Positions 23,826 through 34,569 of a stretch of 64,000 nucleotides of DNA are shown here, piece by piece. The notes beneath the pieces were generated by a model. That model saw only the letters and a program-made list of their open reading frames with translations, was not told the origin of the DNA and ran no database searches. The stretch is from Macrocystis pyrifera. Its lineage: Eukaryota > Sar > Phaeophyceae > Laminariales > Laminariaceae. How positions within the stretch are numbered: position 1 is the first letter of the stretch; every line of letters starts with the position of its first letter. The translations under genes and the position numbers were made by a program. The stretch lies in assembly GCA_031763025.1 (NCBI GenBank), contig JASSKH010000003.1, positions 372,001-436,000 on the forward strand, given 5' to 3'.

Positions 23826-24254
23826 TCCGCATGCACGAAAGGAATAAAACTGCTCTTCTTCTATAGCTAAGCAAGCAACACACGTGAGTACCAACGATTA
23901 CCGACTTAAAAGGCAGACCTGTCCGGGGATACAAAGTGTCCCGCAACCATTGATCTTAACAGTCGCACCCCCCACATGCTCCGCGATTCTTCGGCCGATA
24001 TCCTTTATGGGGGAGTCGGTCAACGTCACGGCGCGAGTTGCCGCCCAGCTCCGTTCCGTGAGTGACTTTGACGTTGTCCAGTTTGGGCCCCGTACGGATT
24101 GGTGCGCGTGGGTTGCGTAGTGCCTTGATCAGGCGTATTTCGAGACACGACAAATATCACGAATCATGATTTTTTTTATAGCGAAGAGCTAAAAAATATG
24201 GCGTCATGATTCACGACCAAAAGATCACGATTCACGACAAAAATCTCACAAATC

Positions 24255-24563
24255 GTGGTTGTTTTGTTCGTTAGGAATGGCCCTTATTTGTGTCTTCCCT
24301 CGTCGGCCCCCCTGGTTGCGTTTGGCACTGGCAACGGTAGATGGTTCATGTGGACGCAGCAACAAGTGACGGCTGCCCTGCGAGCAGTGGTTGCGTTGGC
24401 GGGCGGGCGGGCAGAGGATTACGTCCTGCACTCCCTGAGGTTTGGAGGCGCGACTCAGTTGTCGGACGGGGGGGCTACACCAGAAGTCTTACAGCGTGAG
24501 GATCGGTGGGCGTCCGGCGCATGCAAGGCGTGCGTACGTAGTCACGGGGAGGGCGCCCGCTAG
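24255..24563 (+). pseudogene. Tyrosine recombinase C-terminal fragment (DIRS/Crypton-like)
   Basis: The encoded stretch contains YVLHSLRFGGATQLS, the HxxR box II of tyrosine recombinases as found in eukaryotic DIRS and Crypton-like elements, then VLQREDRWASG, the usual R..W segment. The catalytic tyrosine is expected a few residues later, within an A-Y-x-x-Y-V-R context. Here the sequence reads ACKACVRSH, with Cys (TGC) in place of the expected Tyr. The N-terminal part with the box I arginine is absent. The likely source is a decayed mobile element. It could not cut DNA by the normal mechanism. Confidence 0.68.
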
Positions 24564-24930
24564 GTGGCAAGCGTGATGGCCCAAGAGAGCACGATTAACG
24601 GGATCTAGCCGGGGCAGGGTACGGAGTGGGGGGGCATGTGAGTAAACTCCTCGAGCTGGGTAGGAAGCAGTAAACACTTTCACGGTGTGTAGCCGCGGTT
24701 ACGCATGCCAGGTGGAAAGGAGAACTTATGTAGCACCGCAATAAGTGCGCGGGGGAGGGGGGGGGGGTAGCGTAGGCGTCCGAGAGATCGACATCGCCAG
24801 TTTGGGATCGAGTTTAACTCAGGTTTACGGATACTAGCAGGGGGTTGGTACTGGAGAAGCCCCAGGGGTCTGCCCCTCTCTCCACTCCCCCTTGCTCCGA
24901 GCGGGGGGTGCCCATGAACTAATGTAATAC

Positions 24931-25210
24931 CTGACCCGACCCGCGAAAAAATAGATGTGTGTTGACTTGACCGGACCCGACCCACGAGATTTAGAACTCC
25001 CCTTGACCCGACCTGACCCGACCCGACCCGACCCAACCCGCGAGATTTTAGAAACTGTTGACCCGACCCGACCCTGCCAGTGAGATTAGAAAATCTCCTG
25101 ACCCGACCCCACCCGCGAGATTTTCAAACCTGTTAACTTGACCCGACTCGACCCGCCATCTTCCGATTGACCTGTGAGACACGGTTTTCATGCGGGTCGG
25201 ATCAACTAGC
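24931..25210. mobile_element. Partial GGGTCG-array element
   Basis: It carries the same unit order as the 310-bp block of copy 1: GACCCGCGAAAA, GTGTGTTGACTTGACC, several (CGACCC)n arrays separated by GCGAGATTT-type spacers, then CTTCCGATTGACC, GAGACACGG and CATGCGGGTCGG. The terminal CAGGGCTTTTCG is missing, so this is an internal fragment. Confidence 0.7.
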
Positions 25211-25214
25211 CCCA

Positions 25215-26040
25215 TGACATGTCTAACGGGTCAACGACGAAAGCTCACCGGTCCAAAAAATATATAAACGTTGGTACCTTTGTCGGTTGGTTGGTCCTTG
25301 GTCTCTCGTACTTTTCGGAAAATGTTGTACGGTTGTGTTGTGTTTTTTTTATTATTTGCATTTTTTTGGAGCATTGTGTGGTGTGCGCTTGTAACAAGAC
25401 CATGATGAGAAAGGCGCACACGCACTCTGCCGGGCGGATTCCTCCCGACCCCTGGGTCGACCTTATATCTCTGACCCGATGGTTTCTGCTTCCGCCCCGG
25501 CGAGCGACCGACTGTAGCTATGTAGCCTACGACCCCGGGAAGGAGCGTAGCTGTGGCGCCATAAGCAGCAAGCACAACTGAGGCAGTGGATCTGTCAGCG
25601 GGGGCCACGATTCGCGAGGATCCCAGGGCTGCTGCTGCTGCTGCCGGGACGAGTGTAGGCTTTGAGAATAGCTTTATAGTGAGGCGCGCGAGCGCGAAGC
25701 GCGAGCCTTCTCTTCTCAGTTTTTCCAACGAAAAAAAGCCTCTCTTCATAACAAATCGTAGAAGGGTGCCTTGTTGTTAGTTTATCTGTACGTGTGTGCA
25801 GGTATGTGTGATTCAACATTTTTCGGCCGCGTTTATCCACCGCGCTCAACGCACACGGCACTAGATATACCAATGATAAGCCTCCCGGAGGGGAATCTTG
25901 GAATATACTACGGCTTCATCCGACCCGGAATTCGCGTATGATTATTCTACACACTGTGATATGCTCTCGGAGGTCGGAGTATCGGCACGAGAGAGGCCTT
26001 CGCGAGGGAAACGGGGAGTAATCTTTGTTGTACAATTTCG
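25215..26040. other. Intergenic stretch with a GCTGCT run
   Basis: No gene is recognised. A 172-codon open frame on the - strand (25231-25749) has no recognisable domain and includes a poly-Ala run from a CTG/CAG repeat at about 25625. It is judged non-coding. Confidence 0.3.
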
Positions 26041-26044
26041 TTCC

Positions 26045-26374
26045 GGCGGGTCGGACCCGCGGGTCACAAAGAAGGCGGTCTTCCGGCAGGTAGCTGCACG
26101 TTTGCAAAAAGACGGATCCGCGCGCCAGACCCGCGGGTCCAACTTGCGGGTCAGCCGAAAAAAAAAAATCATGGGTCATGGTGACCCGACCCGCGAATTA
26201 CTCGTATCTCACGGGTCATGACTTGACCCGACCCGTGACAATTCGAACACCTCCTGACCTGACCCGAACCGCAAGATTTCAAAACCTCTTGACCCGTCCC
26301 GACCCAATCCGTGCGATTTCAAAGCCTCTTGACCCGACCCGACCCGGTCAGGTCATGACCCGCGAAAAGCCCTG
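26045..26374. mobile_element. Partial GGGTCG-array element with one intact end
   Basis: The right end CGCGAAAAGCCCTG matches the terminal inverted repeat of the hAT-like family. Arrays of CGACCC with short spacers lie inside. The left end (GGCGGGTCGGACCCGCGGGTC) does not show the CAGGG terminus, so it is rearranged or truncated. Confidence 0.6.
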
Positions 26375-26390
26375 ATTTTTTTTCACGCCT

Positions 26391-26602
26391 CGAATAACGT
26401 AACATTCGGATGCCACTTGTCTACGTTATGGGGCCTAACGCAGGGACGTGGCCACATGCTAGCATAGCGTTAGCACCGGAAGAGCAATCGCGATTACTAC
26501 GCGGTAACACAGTGTTATGTGGAAAACTACGAACGTGCACACGCCTTCACGTTATGTTTCTGCTTGATCTCGTCCAGCTCTGGTGCAGTAACCCTACGTT
26601 AC
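26391..26602. repeat. GTTA/TAAC-dense segment, left
   Basis: About ten GTTA or TAAC tetramers lie in 212 bp, far above chance. It abuts the 3' LTR of the - strand gypsy element. It is comparable to 36756-37028 and 41438-41700. Confidence 0.5.
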
Positions 26603-26871
26603 TGTTAAGTGTATTGCAGTATAGACACAGGGACCGACTACTACTAGCAGGTTGATGCCTTTGGCTCTGTTGTAGTCACCCGCACGACGTGCTTGACGAT
26701 GTTTGAAGTTATAAGCTCTTGTATGTGTTGCTGCTTGCCTCGCCAAATGTCTTCTGAACGAAGGAGCGAGGTGCTCATCAGAAAAGGAGGCGATAACGCC
26801 TGCCAGGTATGATTAGGGAACGATTGCTACAAACCTTAATGCCGCAACAGGGGGGAGGGGATACCAAAACA
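26603..26871 (-). repeat. 3' LTR of left gypsy element
   Basis: On the + strand it reads TGTTAAGTGTATTGCAG ... GGGATACCAAAACA. It matches the LTRs at 36487, 37029 and 41144 over its length, including CGACTACT.CTAGCAG, GATGCCTTTGG and GGCGATAACGCCTGCC. Confidence 0.88.
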
Positions 26872-27486
26872 CTAGCCCACCCTGAAGGCCCGTGTATGCA
26901 GATTCATAGAAAACTCAGGCACTAACCAAACCAATCCGGAGAATTCGGAGAATGGATCGAAGATGCGGCACTTCACAACCCACTCCCAAACCTCTAACTT
27001 ACAAGGCTGTAGACGATTACACGTGGGCACTGCGAATCAGACAACAGCAAGTCCGAAAGGATGGATACGCGGAACCTAAATCAAGGAAGAAAACTGGAGG
27101 AAGCGATGTGGCTCGTCTAGCCAGGAGCGATATAAGCTAAGGCGAGTCGAGCAATGTACCCTCCGAAAGTACCTGAGATCGAAACGCAAACAGAAGAAAT
27201 GTATATATATATATCTGTACGCTGCCCACTGCGAAGGCACGGGGTGCTTCGAAGAAATGAACAATAAACGGAGGGGGTAACGCAACGGAACAAGTACTGA
27301 CGCGACGGAGCTCACTCGAAGAGTGAGAACAGTGTCCGAAGACAGAAAATCACGCAATGAGAAAACCCAAGGCAGTCAAGACCCGGTCCCTTTAAAGAGG
27401 GCGGAAAAGACGCGTGCGAGATTTCGCCGACACTGGGCGCGCTAAAACACGAAACATACCATGAGCAGATATTGTTAGGGCCTATT

Positions 27487-27561
27487 GTTGAGGTCTCAGT
27501 CCGCTAGGCTATCGGTAAAAGGTTAACCAATCGCCTACTACCCAATCTAAGCCATATAACA
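27487..27561 (-). repeat. Solo TRIM LTR inside the gypsy 3' region
   Basis: A 75-bp unit TGTTGAGGTCTCAGTCCG ... ATATAACA, homologous to the terminal repeats of the TRIM at 9621-9962. The right gypsy copy carries it at the equivalent place (40447-40522), so it predates the split of the two copies or is part of the family's 3' region. Confidence 0.72.
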
Positions 27562-27861
27562 CTCTGCAATATCGCGCGGGAGAGGGCGAAATACAAACTA
27601 CAAACTGTCGCTAAAGAACAAAATCTATCACCTCGGCCTGCTTGGGGATTTCAAGAAGGCGGAGGGGAAACGCATGATCGGCATATGGGGTCCGACCTAA
27701 ACCTAGGCAACCTGTAAGATGCGTGTAGAAGGCTCACGAATATGGCCTCAGGAAACCAAAGCGGGACCAAACGATACAACAAAGTAAAAAAAAAAAACCG
27801 ATACGACCGGTTACGCTGGTCCTGAAGAATCGATACAGGTCGCGAGAGGGAATCAAAAAGC

Positions 27862-28021
27862 GAACGAACGTTTCCGCCGCTCTCGAAGAGCGGGCGAAAA
27901 CCGTCGTAGATGCGGAACGTAAGAGACGCATGACCGAATGGCAACGAACGTTTCCGCCGCTCTCGAAGAGCGGGCGAAAACCGTCGTAGATGCGGAACGT
28001 AAGAGACGCATGACCGAATGG
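27862..28021. repeat. Exact 80-bp tandem duplication in the gypsy 3' region
   Basis: AACGAACGTTTCCGCCGCTC through GACCGAATGGC is repeated with a period of 80. The right gypsy copy has a single unit at about 40100-40180. Confidence 0.88.
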
Positions 28022-28234
28022 CAAGGAGGCAGAAGTTAATCCAACCGTTAGCCCAATCGGCGCAAGAACTCAGCAGCTGGTTGCCGCGAAAGCAGGGAAT
28101 CGACTGGAGAGTTCGTCAAAAATCAGAAAAACAGTACACCTTCATCACAACAAAACAAAGAAACACACAGTGACACGATACCAACCCCAGCCCCGGCGAC
28201 TACGCAAGACACGCATGGGAAAAACTAAAATTGG

Positions 28235-28935
28235 CTACGGGGACGTATTCAAGTCGTCATAGTCAGCTAATTCGGCTCCGCGGGACTCGTCAACGTTACG
28301 CACAATACCACGAATGAGGGAGCTTCCTTGGTGCGCTTGCAGACACCACGAGCCGCGAACGGCTCTATCAGCCGTAGTATACCGAGCAGAAGATAGCGCG
28401 AGCTTGACCGGTCCGGGGTCGTCCAAGAAGCGAACGACGTACTGTCCAGGAGTTGAAGTGTGGGCAGAAATTTTCCCGAGCCACCAAAGATGATCTTGAC
28501 CCTTGCACCAAAAGTGAGCGCCGATAGGCAGGGTAGTGCCGCTGAACCGGTGAGTCCACGTTTGCTGGTCGACGTAGCTGTATCCAGGAGGCAGAAAACG
28601 GGTGCCCTGGACGCAGGCGAGCTCGCGTTGAGCGGCACCGTCGCGCATACGGCGGTACGCCCTGTTCGCCTGTCGAAGTTGCGGGGGCGCGCTGGCCCAG
28701 TAGTTGAGGATGTGTTGACGAGAGTGAAAGAGGTCCGATTCACGTTCCCAAGATGGCCGGAAGAGGCCTTTCCAGTGTGTTTCGTAGAGAACGGCGATGA
28801 CTCCGCCCCGGCCTTGCACTGACCGGTGGCTGGAAATATTGTCGACCTCCAAACGTTCAATGGGCACGGAAACGTCGTCGGCGGTGACGTGGAAGGGAGA
28901 GGACTTGGCGGTATGGTTGTCGAAAACGTATTACG
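28235..28935 (-). pseudogene. Gypsy polyprotein C terminus: chromodomain plus Tudor-like tail
   Basis: The frame at 28867-28235 (210 codons) begins ERLEVDNISSHRSVQGRG and continues with VLYETHWKG, RPSWERESDL and ILNYWA, the pattern of a chromodomain, which directs integration to methylated histones in chromoviruses. After a helical linker a second module reads GAHFWCKGQDHLWWLGKI then YVVRFLDDPGPVKLAL, resembling a Tudor or agenet-type reader, and the end is VRGSWCLQAH and NVDESRGAEL. This module is open here. The link to the integrase is broken: the preceding frame contains TAA where both copies should read through (LPAGLT-stop-YVFDNH). The right copy has the same organisation. Confidence 0.72.
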
Positions 28936-30360
28936 TCAGTCCAGCGGGGAGGTATCGAGGGAGGTCGGTTGTGCCATGTGGGTTGGTGCAAGTTTGTAGT
29001 GGGCTACCGACAAGCGACAGTGGGCGTCGGCGCCCGGCATGTCGTTAGAAAAGTCCAAGTATAACAATTTGGCGGCCGAAGGGCGGTCGCCCGGCGTCGA
29101 GTCGGAGGGCGCGGGGCCGACAGCTAATATCTTGAATGGACCCGTCCAGTTGAGCGATAGCTTCGCCTTGAGAACCTTGGCGTCTGTGCCAGATTTCGCA
29201 CCCTGGCGAATGGTGGCAGCGGTGTTGTAGATCCATACCCAGTTACCGATGGTGTAGGTAGTGCGTTGTTTGAATGTGTCTGAAAGTGATGAGTTACGGC
29301 ACTCCACGTGAGAGACCGTGATAGCGTGTTGTTCACGCACCGGCGCATACGCACGCGGATGGCGGTCGGCGGCGAGGTCGAGGTAGTCTAGTCGGTCGCG
29401 GGCGAAAGCTTTGGTGGCGTCGGGCGTAGTGTTGTTTGAAAATGGTGAGGGGAAGTCGGGGGAGGCGGTTCATGTGCACCTCATTGGGGGCCAACCCGGT
29501 GGCGACGTTGACGGAATTACTGTAAGCAAATTCCACGTGCGGCAAATGGATATCCCAGTCGTCCTATCGTTCGTTGCAGACCATCGCTAGCATCTAAGCC
29601 ATGGTGTGGTTGACGCGCTCGACGCCGCCGTTGTCGTTGGGATGATAGGCACTCGTAGCGATTTTTGGCGTTCGTTCCCAGAAGTTTGTACACGGCATGT
29701 GACAGCTTGGAGCAGACGTGCAGTCCATTGTCGAAGAGAAGGCTGACCGGACACCCCCAAAGAAGTATGTACTTATTGACTAAGACGTCGGCGGTGCCTT
29801 CAGCGGTGAATTCCGCAGCCGAGACGGCGTACATGTCTGCGCGCCGGCTGAACCTATCCTTGGAGAGTAGAAAACAGAAGTTGCCCCGAGGTGTGACGGG
29901 AAGGGGACCGAAGTAGTCGACGCTCACCGCGACACCAGGGCCGGACGGTAAGGGGAGGGAGAGAATGGGCCAACGTACCGTCTGTCTGGACGACTTCCCG
30001 CCTGGCATTGGAGACACGTCGAAGCCACCACCGCGTGCAGATGCTCATGCCAATTCACCAATAAAAGCGTTCGAGCATCGAGAGCGTTCGAGCGACGCCG
30101 AGGTGGCAGGAGGCGTTAGCATGGCAGGCTTGCATAATCCACGGACGCATAAGCAGCGGGACGTAGATTTGCGTAGGCTCGTCGTCCAAGAGGCGGGCGG
30201 CACGTCCGCCAGGCTTGTCGGGACAAGCCAGAGCGGGGAGCGTCAACTTCCGCACGAGCAGGAGGACACCGTCGTCGTCTGTAAAAAGTCGTCCTTTTTA
30301 GGGCTAGGGCGCGCACTTCGGACAACGGGGGGCGCGTTTGTGAGGTGCCAGATGTAGGAG
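28936..30360 (-). pseudogene. Gypsy integrase, decayed (left copy)
   Basis: In order along the - strand: the zinc-binding HHCC module (CHANASCHLGVARTLSMLE at about 30130-30070, then CLQCQAGK near 30005), the catalytic core starting VAVSVDYFGPLPV with the first Asp, a DNG triad near 29727 for the second Asp, GGVERVNHTM near 29610 with the Glu, then LPHVEFAY and the GNWVWIYN C-terminal domain. The DD-E set is present. The frame is lost by a TGA after ERFYW, two TAG codons (after HTMA and after CNER) and frameshifts. All three stops are shared with the right copy. Confidence 0.82.
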
Positions 30361-31400
30361 GAAATCGTTGGGGAGGACGGAGGGACTGCCAAGGAGAAGA
30401 TACCGAATGGCGGCGTCACAGACCGACTCAGCGCGTTGTTCACGCGCCCAATCGGAATGCGTGTATCGCTCGACAGATTCGATGAACTCGATCTCTGCCG
30501 GTGACGGCATCTCGGGGAGAGCGGCTGTGGTGCTGGCACGCAAGGGCGGAGCAGGTGTAACCGCATGGGTGAGGGGTCGAATCGGCACTGTCGGAACAGG
30601 GTCGATGGAGGGCCGGGGAGAATCCTCAGAAGGGGAAGTGGTCCGAGGTGGGCACGGCTTGCGCGCCGTGGGGGTTGGTCGTGGAAAGGTGGGTGGAGTA
30701 GGATGCGAACAAGCGAAACCATAGTCTACGGCGGTCGTAGGCTTGCCAGCAGCGGCAGCTTGGCGACGGCGGGTCCGAGACGAAATGAGCCCCGACTGGG
30801 GAAGGGACGGCAGAGCCGTCTGTGAAGGTGAAGGCAACTGAGGCGGAGCCGCGGGCACATCCGAGACTTGACGTGTGGTCCGGGCGACACGCGAGACTGC
30901 ATGAGACACAGCAGAGGGCTCCTGAGGACCTGAATCCATTGGGTGCTCGGCTGAGCCGTGATGGACAGGAAGAGCAGGAGGGAGAGTTTCCGACGCTGCG
31001 TGGCGAAGGGCGACCGTGGATGAGACGGGGACCGCTACCGAGCTAGAGTGCGGCGCGTCGCCCTTGGTGGGTGATGGGGAAGGCCCGAAAGAAGTGGCGC
31101 GACGGCCGGGGTCCGTGCCTTCGGTTGAAGCTGGCAGAGGTGGAACAGGGACTGTGAACACGGAAGCAGCGAGATAATCGCTTGTACATGTGTTAGCAGG
31201 AAGGGCCCAGCCTGAGCTTGGGTTGGAGGGTGCCAGCCCACATAAACCGACGCGCACGGCGGAGGGTCCACCCTGAAGTAGGCCGTGAGAGTGGATGACA
31301 AAGACGCGTTCTTCGTCGGACGGAGTGAGACTGGTGGGGCCGTCGCGGTCGTGCTCCGTCGCAGGTAAAGGCAGACTGGACAGAAAGTCGGCGTTCCCGC
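30361..31400 (-). pseudogene. Pro/Ser/Thr-rich spacer between gypsy RNase H and integrase
   Basis: An open frame (31257-30304) of low complexity rich in Pro, Ser, Thr and Ala. It ends with SVCDAAIRYLLLGS and leads into the integrase zinc-binding module. It belongs to the same polyprotein frame as RT and RNase H. The right copy retains only its distal part, from about 30785 on this copy. Confidence 0.6.
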
Positions 31401-32073
31401 TGGCACTGCCTTTGCGATATTCCAGAGTGTAGTTGTACGCAGTGAGGAATTCCAGCCATCGCTGTACCCGCGGGTTATGTTCTACGATCTTGTCGAGGCT
31501 TTCGAACGCCTTGTGATCCGAAAAGATTCGGAATTTTGTACCCTAAAGGTAGCCGCGAAGGCACTTGATGCTCCAGACGATGCTGCCCGCTTCCAGGTCG
31601 AGCAGAGTCCAGTGTCGTTCAGACTTGATCGTAGCGCGGCTTATGAACACGATGGGACGAATGGTGTGGTCGTCCTGTTCTTGTTCGAGGGTGGCACCGA
31701 AACCGTCCACACTGGCATCGCAGTAGAGGAGGAAAGGGCGAGAGTTATCATTGAGGGCGTCCCAGTTGGGGTAGACGAGGACCGGGGTCGTGGTGAACTC
31801 GCCCAGGAGCTTCCGCACGATAGTTTCCATTGCTGGAGTATAGACGAACTTGACGCCTTGTTTCAGAAGGGAAGTGATGGGCCGTATGCGCTTCGCCATA
31901 TCGCGCAGGAATTTCCTGTAGTAGGAGAGTGCGCCCAAACAGGAGCGTAGCTGTTTCAGGCCTTTCAGCATGGGAATTTTCGTCAGTGCTTCCACTTTCT
32001 GAGCGTTCGGCATGACGCCGACTGGAGAGATGATGTGACCGAGGAAATCCGCATCCGTGGCGCCGATGGTAGC
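31401..32073 (-). pseudogene. Gypsy RNase H, decayed (left copy)
   Basis: Ty3-type RNase H with the expected acidic residues: FLLYCDASVDGFGATL (first Asp), TLLDLEAGSIVWSIK (Glu), FSDHKAFE (Asp) and GNADFLSSL (last Asp). One in-frame TAG at about 31543-31545 sits after KCLRGYL, where Gln is usual. It continues in the RT frame after the TAA near 32074. Upstream, the connection domain shows KIPMLKGLKQLRSCLGALSY and ITSLLKQG. Confidence 0.82.
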
Positions 32074-33138
32074 TTTTTAAGGGGACAACTTGAGATTGTG
32101 TTGTAGCGATCGCAAGAACAATTCCTTTATGATGGCAACGTGAAGGGAGGGATCGGCGTCGAAGACTATGACGTCGTCGAGGTAGGCGGCGATGCGGTCC
32201 ATGCCCTTCATGACCTCATTGACGATTTTGACGAACCACCCTGGAGCAGCGCTGCTTCGTTGAGGCATAACCAGCCACTCGAAAAGGCGCGTGGGTGTAC
32301 AGAAAGCAGTGAGAGCGATCGTATCCTTGTGCACTGCTATCTGATGGAAAGAAGAGACGAGATCGAAGAGTGAAAAGACTCGACCGGTGCCAAGTTTATC
32401 GAGAACCTCATCGACGCGAGGGATGGGGAGCTGGCCAAGGATGCTGAGTTTGTTCAGCTTCTTGTAATTCACCGTGATGCGGATGCCACCGGATTTATTC
32501 GGGATGACAACTACTAGGCTTGCCCAGGGAGATGTGGAGTGTTGAATGAGGCCAGCGGCGAGGATTTTTTCCAAAACTGCGTCCGCTTGCTTTGCGGTCG
32601 GGAGATTGATGCGGTAGGGCCACCACGTGACAGGAGAGCTGTTCGTGGGAGCAGTTATCTTGAAGGAGAGCAGAGAGCAGGAGCCAAAATCGGTTGGAGA
32701 TTTCGATAACACGTCGGAGAACTCAGCGAGGACATCGCCCAACTGGGTAATGACGGTTGGCGTCCAACCGAGACCGCGCAAGTCAAATGCATTTCGCGCG
32801 TGTGCGACGGAAAACGGTTCCATACTGGTAGAAAGTTCGTGCGTTATTCTGTGCTCAATCGTTCGAGCAGGGCAGGTGAAGGTGGGCGGTCGACAGGCGG
32901 AGCCGAAAAGGCCGCGAGTTCTTCGCGTGTCGGGGCTGTCTCGTCGCGTAGATGGTGCACGAAGGGATCCAGGCGTTGTGGTGGTGAGGGGTGGTCCGCG
33001 CCAATGGAATGGGAGGAAACTGGACCTGGGACGGAGAAGTCTAGTCGTGAAGCCGTAAAGAAGGAGCCGGAGCGTCGGACAGGACCGTTTCAAGGGGTAC
33101 GGGTAATAGCGGGCTAGAGGAGGTGCCAAGGAAGGCAC
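32074..33138 (-). pseudogene. Gypsy reverse transcriptase (left copy)
   Basis: A reverse transcriptase of Ty3/gypsy type. Visible motifs in order are WWPYRINL, LIQHSTSPWASLVVVIPNK, GGIRITVNYKKLN, FSLFDLVSSFHQIAV (first catalytic Asp), FEWLVMPQ and AAYLDDVIVF (the YxDD pair), then LFLRSLQHNLKLSP. The frame is open from about 33138 to a TAA at 32074-32076, then continues into ATDADFLGHI. It is offset by one from the protease frame, so a frameshift (programmed or mutational) lies in 33041-33138. FEWLVMPQRSSAAPGW departs from the usual MPFGLxNAP motif. Confidence 0.88.
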
Positions 33139-33800
33139 CTGGGTCTAGATCAGCGGCGTCGCCCAATGGGATGAGCTGGCGGCTATTTTCCACAGTTTGT
33201 TTTTCGGCAGAAAAATCTGTGGCCGCGTGCAACATGTTGACCAGGTAGCAACCGGCGAGGGCAGGGGCACCATTACTGCGGACAAAATCGACGTCGGCAC
33301 GTCGATGGTCGCGGGACAAGGTGATGCCGGTTTCACCCGCAGACAGTAGGTGGAAGCTTTCAGGGCGAGCCGAACAGTCGGGCACAAACGCTGTTGCGCC
33401 CTGTAGTCCTGGGAGTGACAGCGTGAGCTCGCCGAGAACTCGATTAGTCATCGAGCAGGGAGCCAATGTACAACAGGAGCGGTCCTGGAACCGCATCCAG
33501 CTGTCGCGTCCGATTAGCACGTCGTGTTGCATAGCTTCAGATGGGACAACGTATGCCCATACGGCGAGTGATGCAGTTGGTTTATCGCCGTGGAAGAACT
33601 GTACACTCAATCGTACTGTAACGGAGGTCTCAAGAGGCGGGGACTTATCAACGCCGCCCCACGACCTGGGAGGGGTGTGTCGTTCGCAGGTGGCAGAGGT
33701 GGTACCCACGCGTTTCATGCTATTGAACGCGCGGGTGTTGATGAAGGTCTGCGGCCAGCCCGTATCCTAGAGGGCGATAAATCCGAGCTGCAGAGCAGCT
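33041..33800 (-). pseudogene. Gypsy aspartic protease and linker (left copy)
   Basis: The active-site motif DTGWPQTFI is encoded just downstream of an in-frame TAG (33764-33766) that replaces a Leu codon present in the related fragment at 12286-12318. TPPRSWGG and DVLIGRDSWMRF follow, then a linker to RT. The frame from 33718 to 33041 is open. Confidence 0.72.
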
Positions 33801-34056
33801 AGGCCACTGTGGATCTCGATTTTGGTGGTGAAGGAAGAATCGTCCATGGATACTACACCAGCAACAAGACAAGGTCCTTGTTTAGCGAGCAAGGGGGGGT
33901 GCTGACCGGAGCGGGCGGCGGACATCACTTCGAGAACATCGCCGCCGTGGGTTCCCGTATCCGCACCTCAAGGCGACCCTCACATCCTGGGAGTCACTCT
34001 TGGACATGGTGGGTGCCTCAAAAGATGAAATCGGGGAAGACACACGTGGAAGATTT

Positions 34057-34567
34057 CGGGGCCGTTCGCGGGTCATGACCCGACCCGCGAGTCGGGTCAC
34101 GGGGTGTTCGAAATATCACGGGTCGGGTCGGGTCGGGTCGGGTCAGGAAGTGTTCAAAATCTCACGGGTCGGGTCGGGTCGGGTCAAGAGGTTTTCAAAT
34201 ATTGCGGGTCGGACCAGGTTGGGTCAAGAGTTTTTCAAATCTCACGGGTCGGGTGGGGTCGGGTCAAGAACTTTTCAAATCTCACGGATCGGGTCGGGTC
34301 GGGTCGGGTCAAGAGGTGATGAAAAGCTCTCACGGGTCAATCCGGAGGTGTCGGGTCGGGTCAGGAGGTTATGAAATGTCGCGGGTCGGGTCGGGTCGGA
34401 TCAGGGGATTTTCAAATCTCACGGGTCCGGTCGGGTCGGGTCAACAATGTTTTGAACCTCGCGGGTCGGGTCGGGTCGGGTCAAGAGGCTTTCAAAATTT
34501 CGCGGGTCGGGTCGGGTGCTGACCCGACCCGACCCGTGAGGTTTGACCTGACCCGTGAAAAGCCCTA
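34057..34567. mobile_element. hAT-like GGGTCG-array element inserted in the gypsy gag-pol
   Basis: The ends are CGGGGCCGTTCGCGGGTC (left) and GACCCGTGAAAAGCCCTA (right), a diverged version of the inverted repeats of copy 1. Flanks GAAGATTT (34049-34056) and GAATTTTT (34568-34575) could be a mutated 8-bp duplication (6 of 8 match). The interior is GGGTCG arrays with spacers CAAATCTCACGG and the like. It separates gag from protease, so it landed in an existing element. Confidence 0.62.
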
Positions 34568-34569
34568 GA

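Noticed and set aside
25231-25749. A 172-codon gene on the - strand
   Set aside because: No recognisable domain; contains a simple-repeat poly-Ala and no supporting splice or start signals.
29560-30070. UAG (or UAA) reassigned to glutamine in this genome
   Set aside because: Some stops in the gypsy copies replace Trp or Leu, one is UGA, and USB1 has no in-frame UAG or UAA; decay explains all of them.
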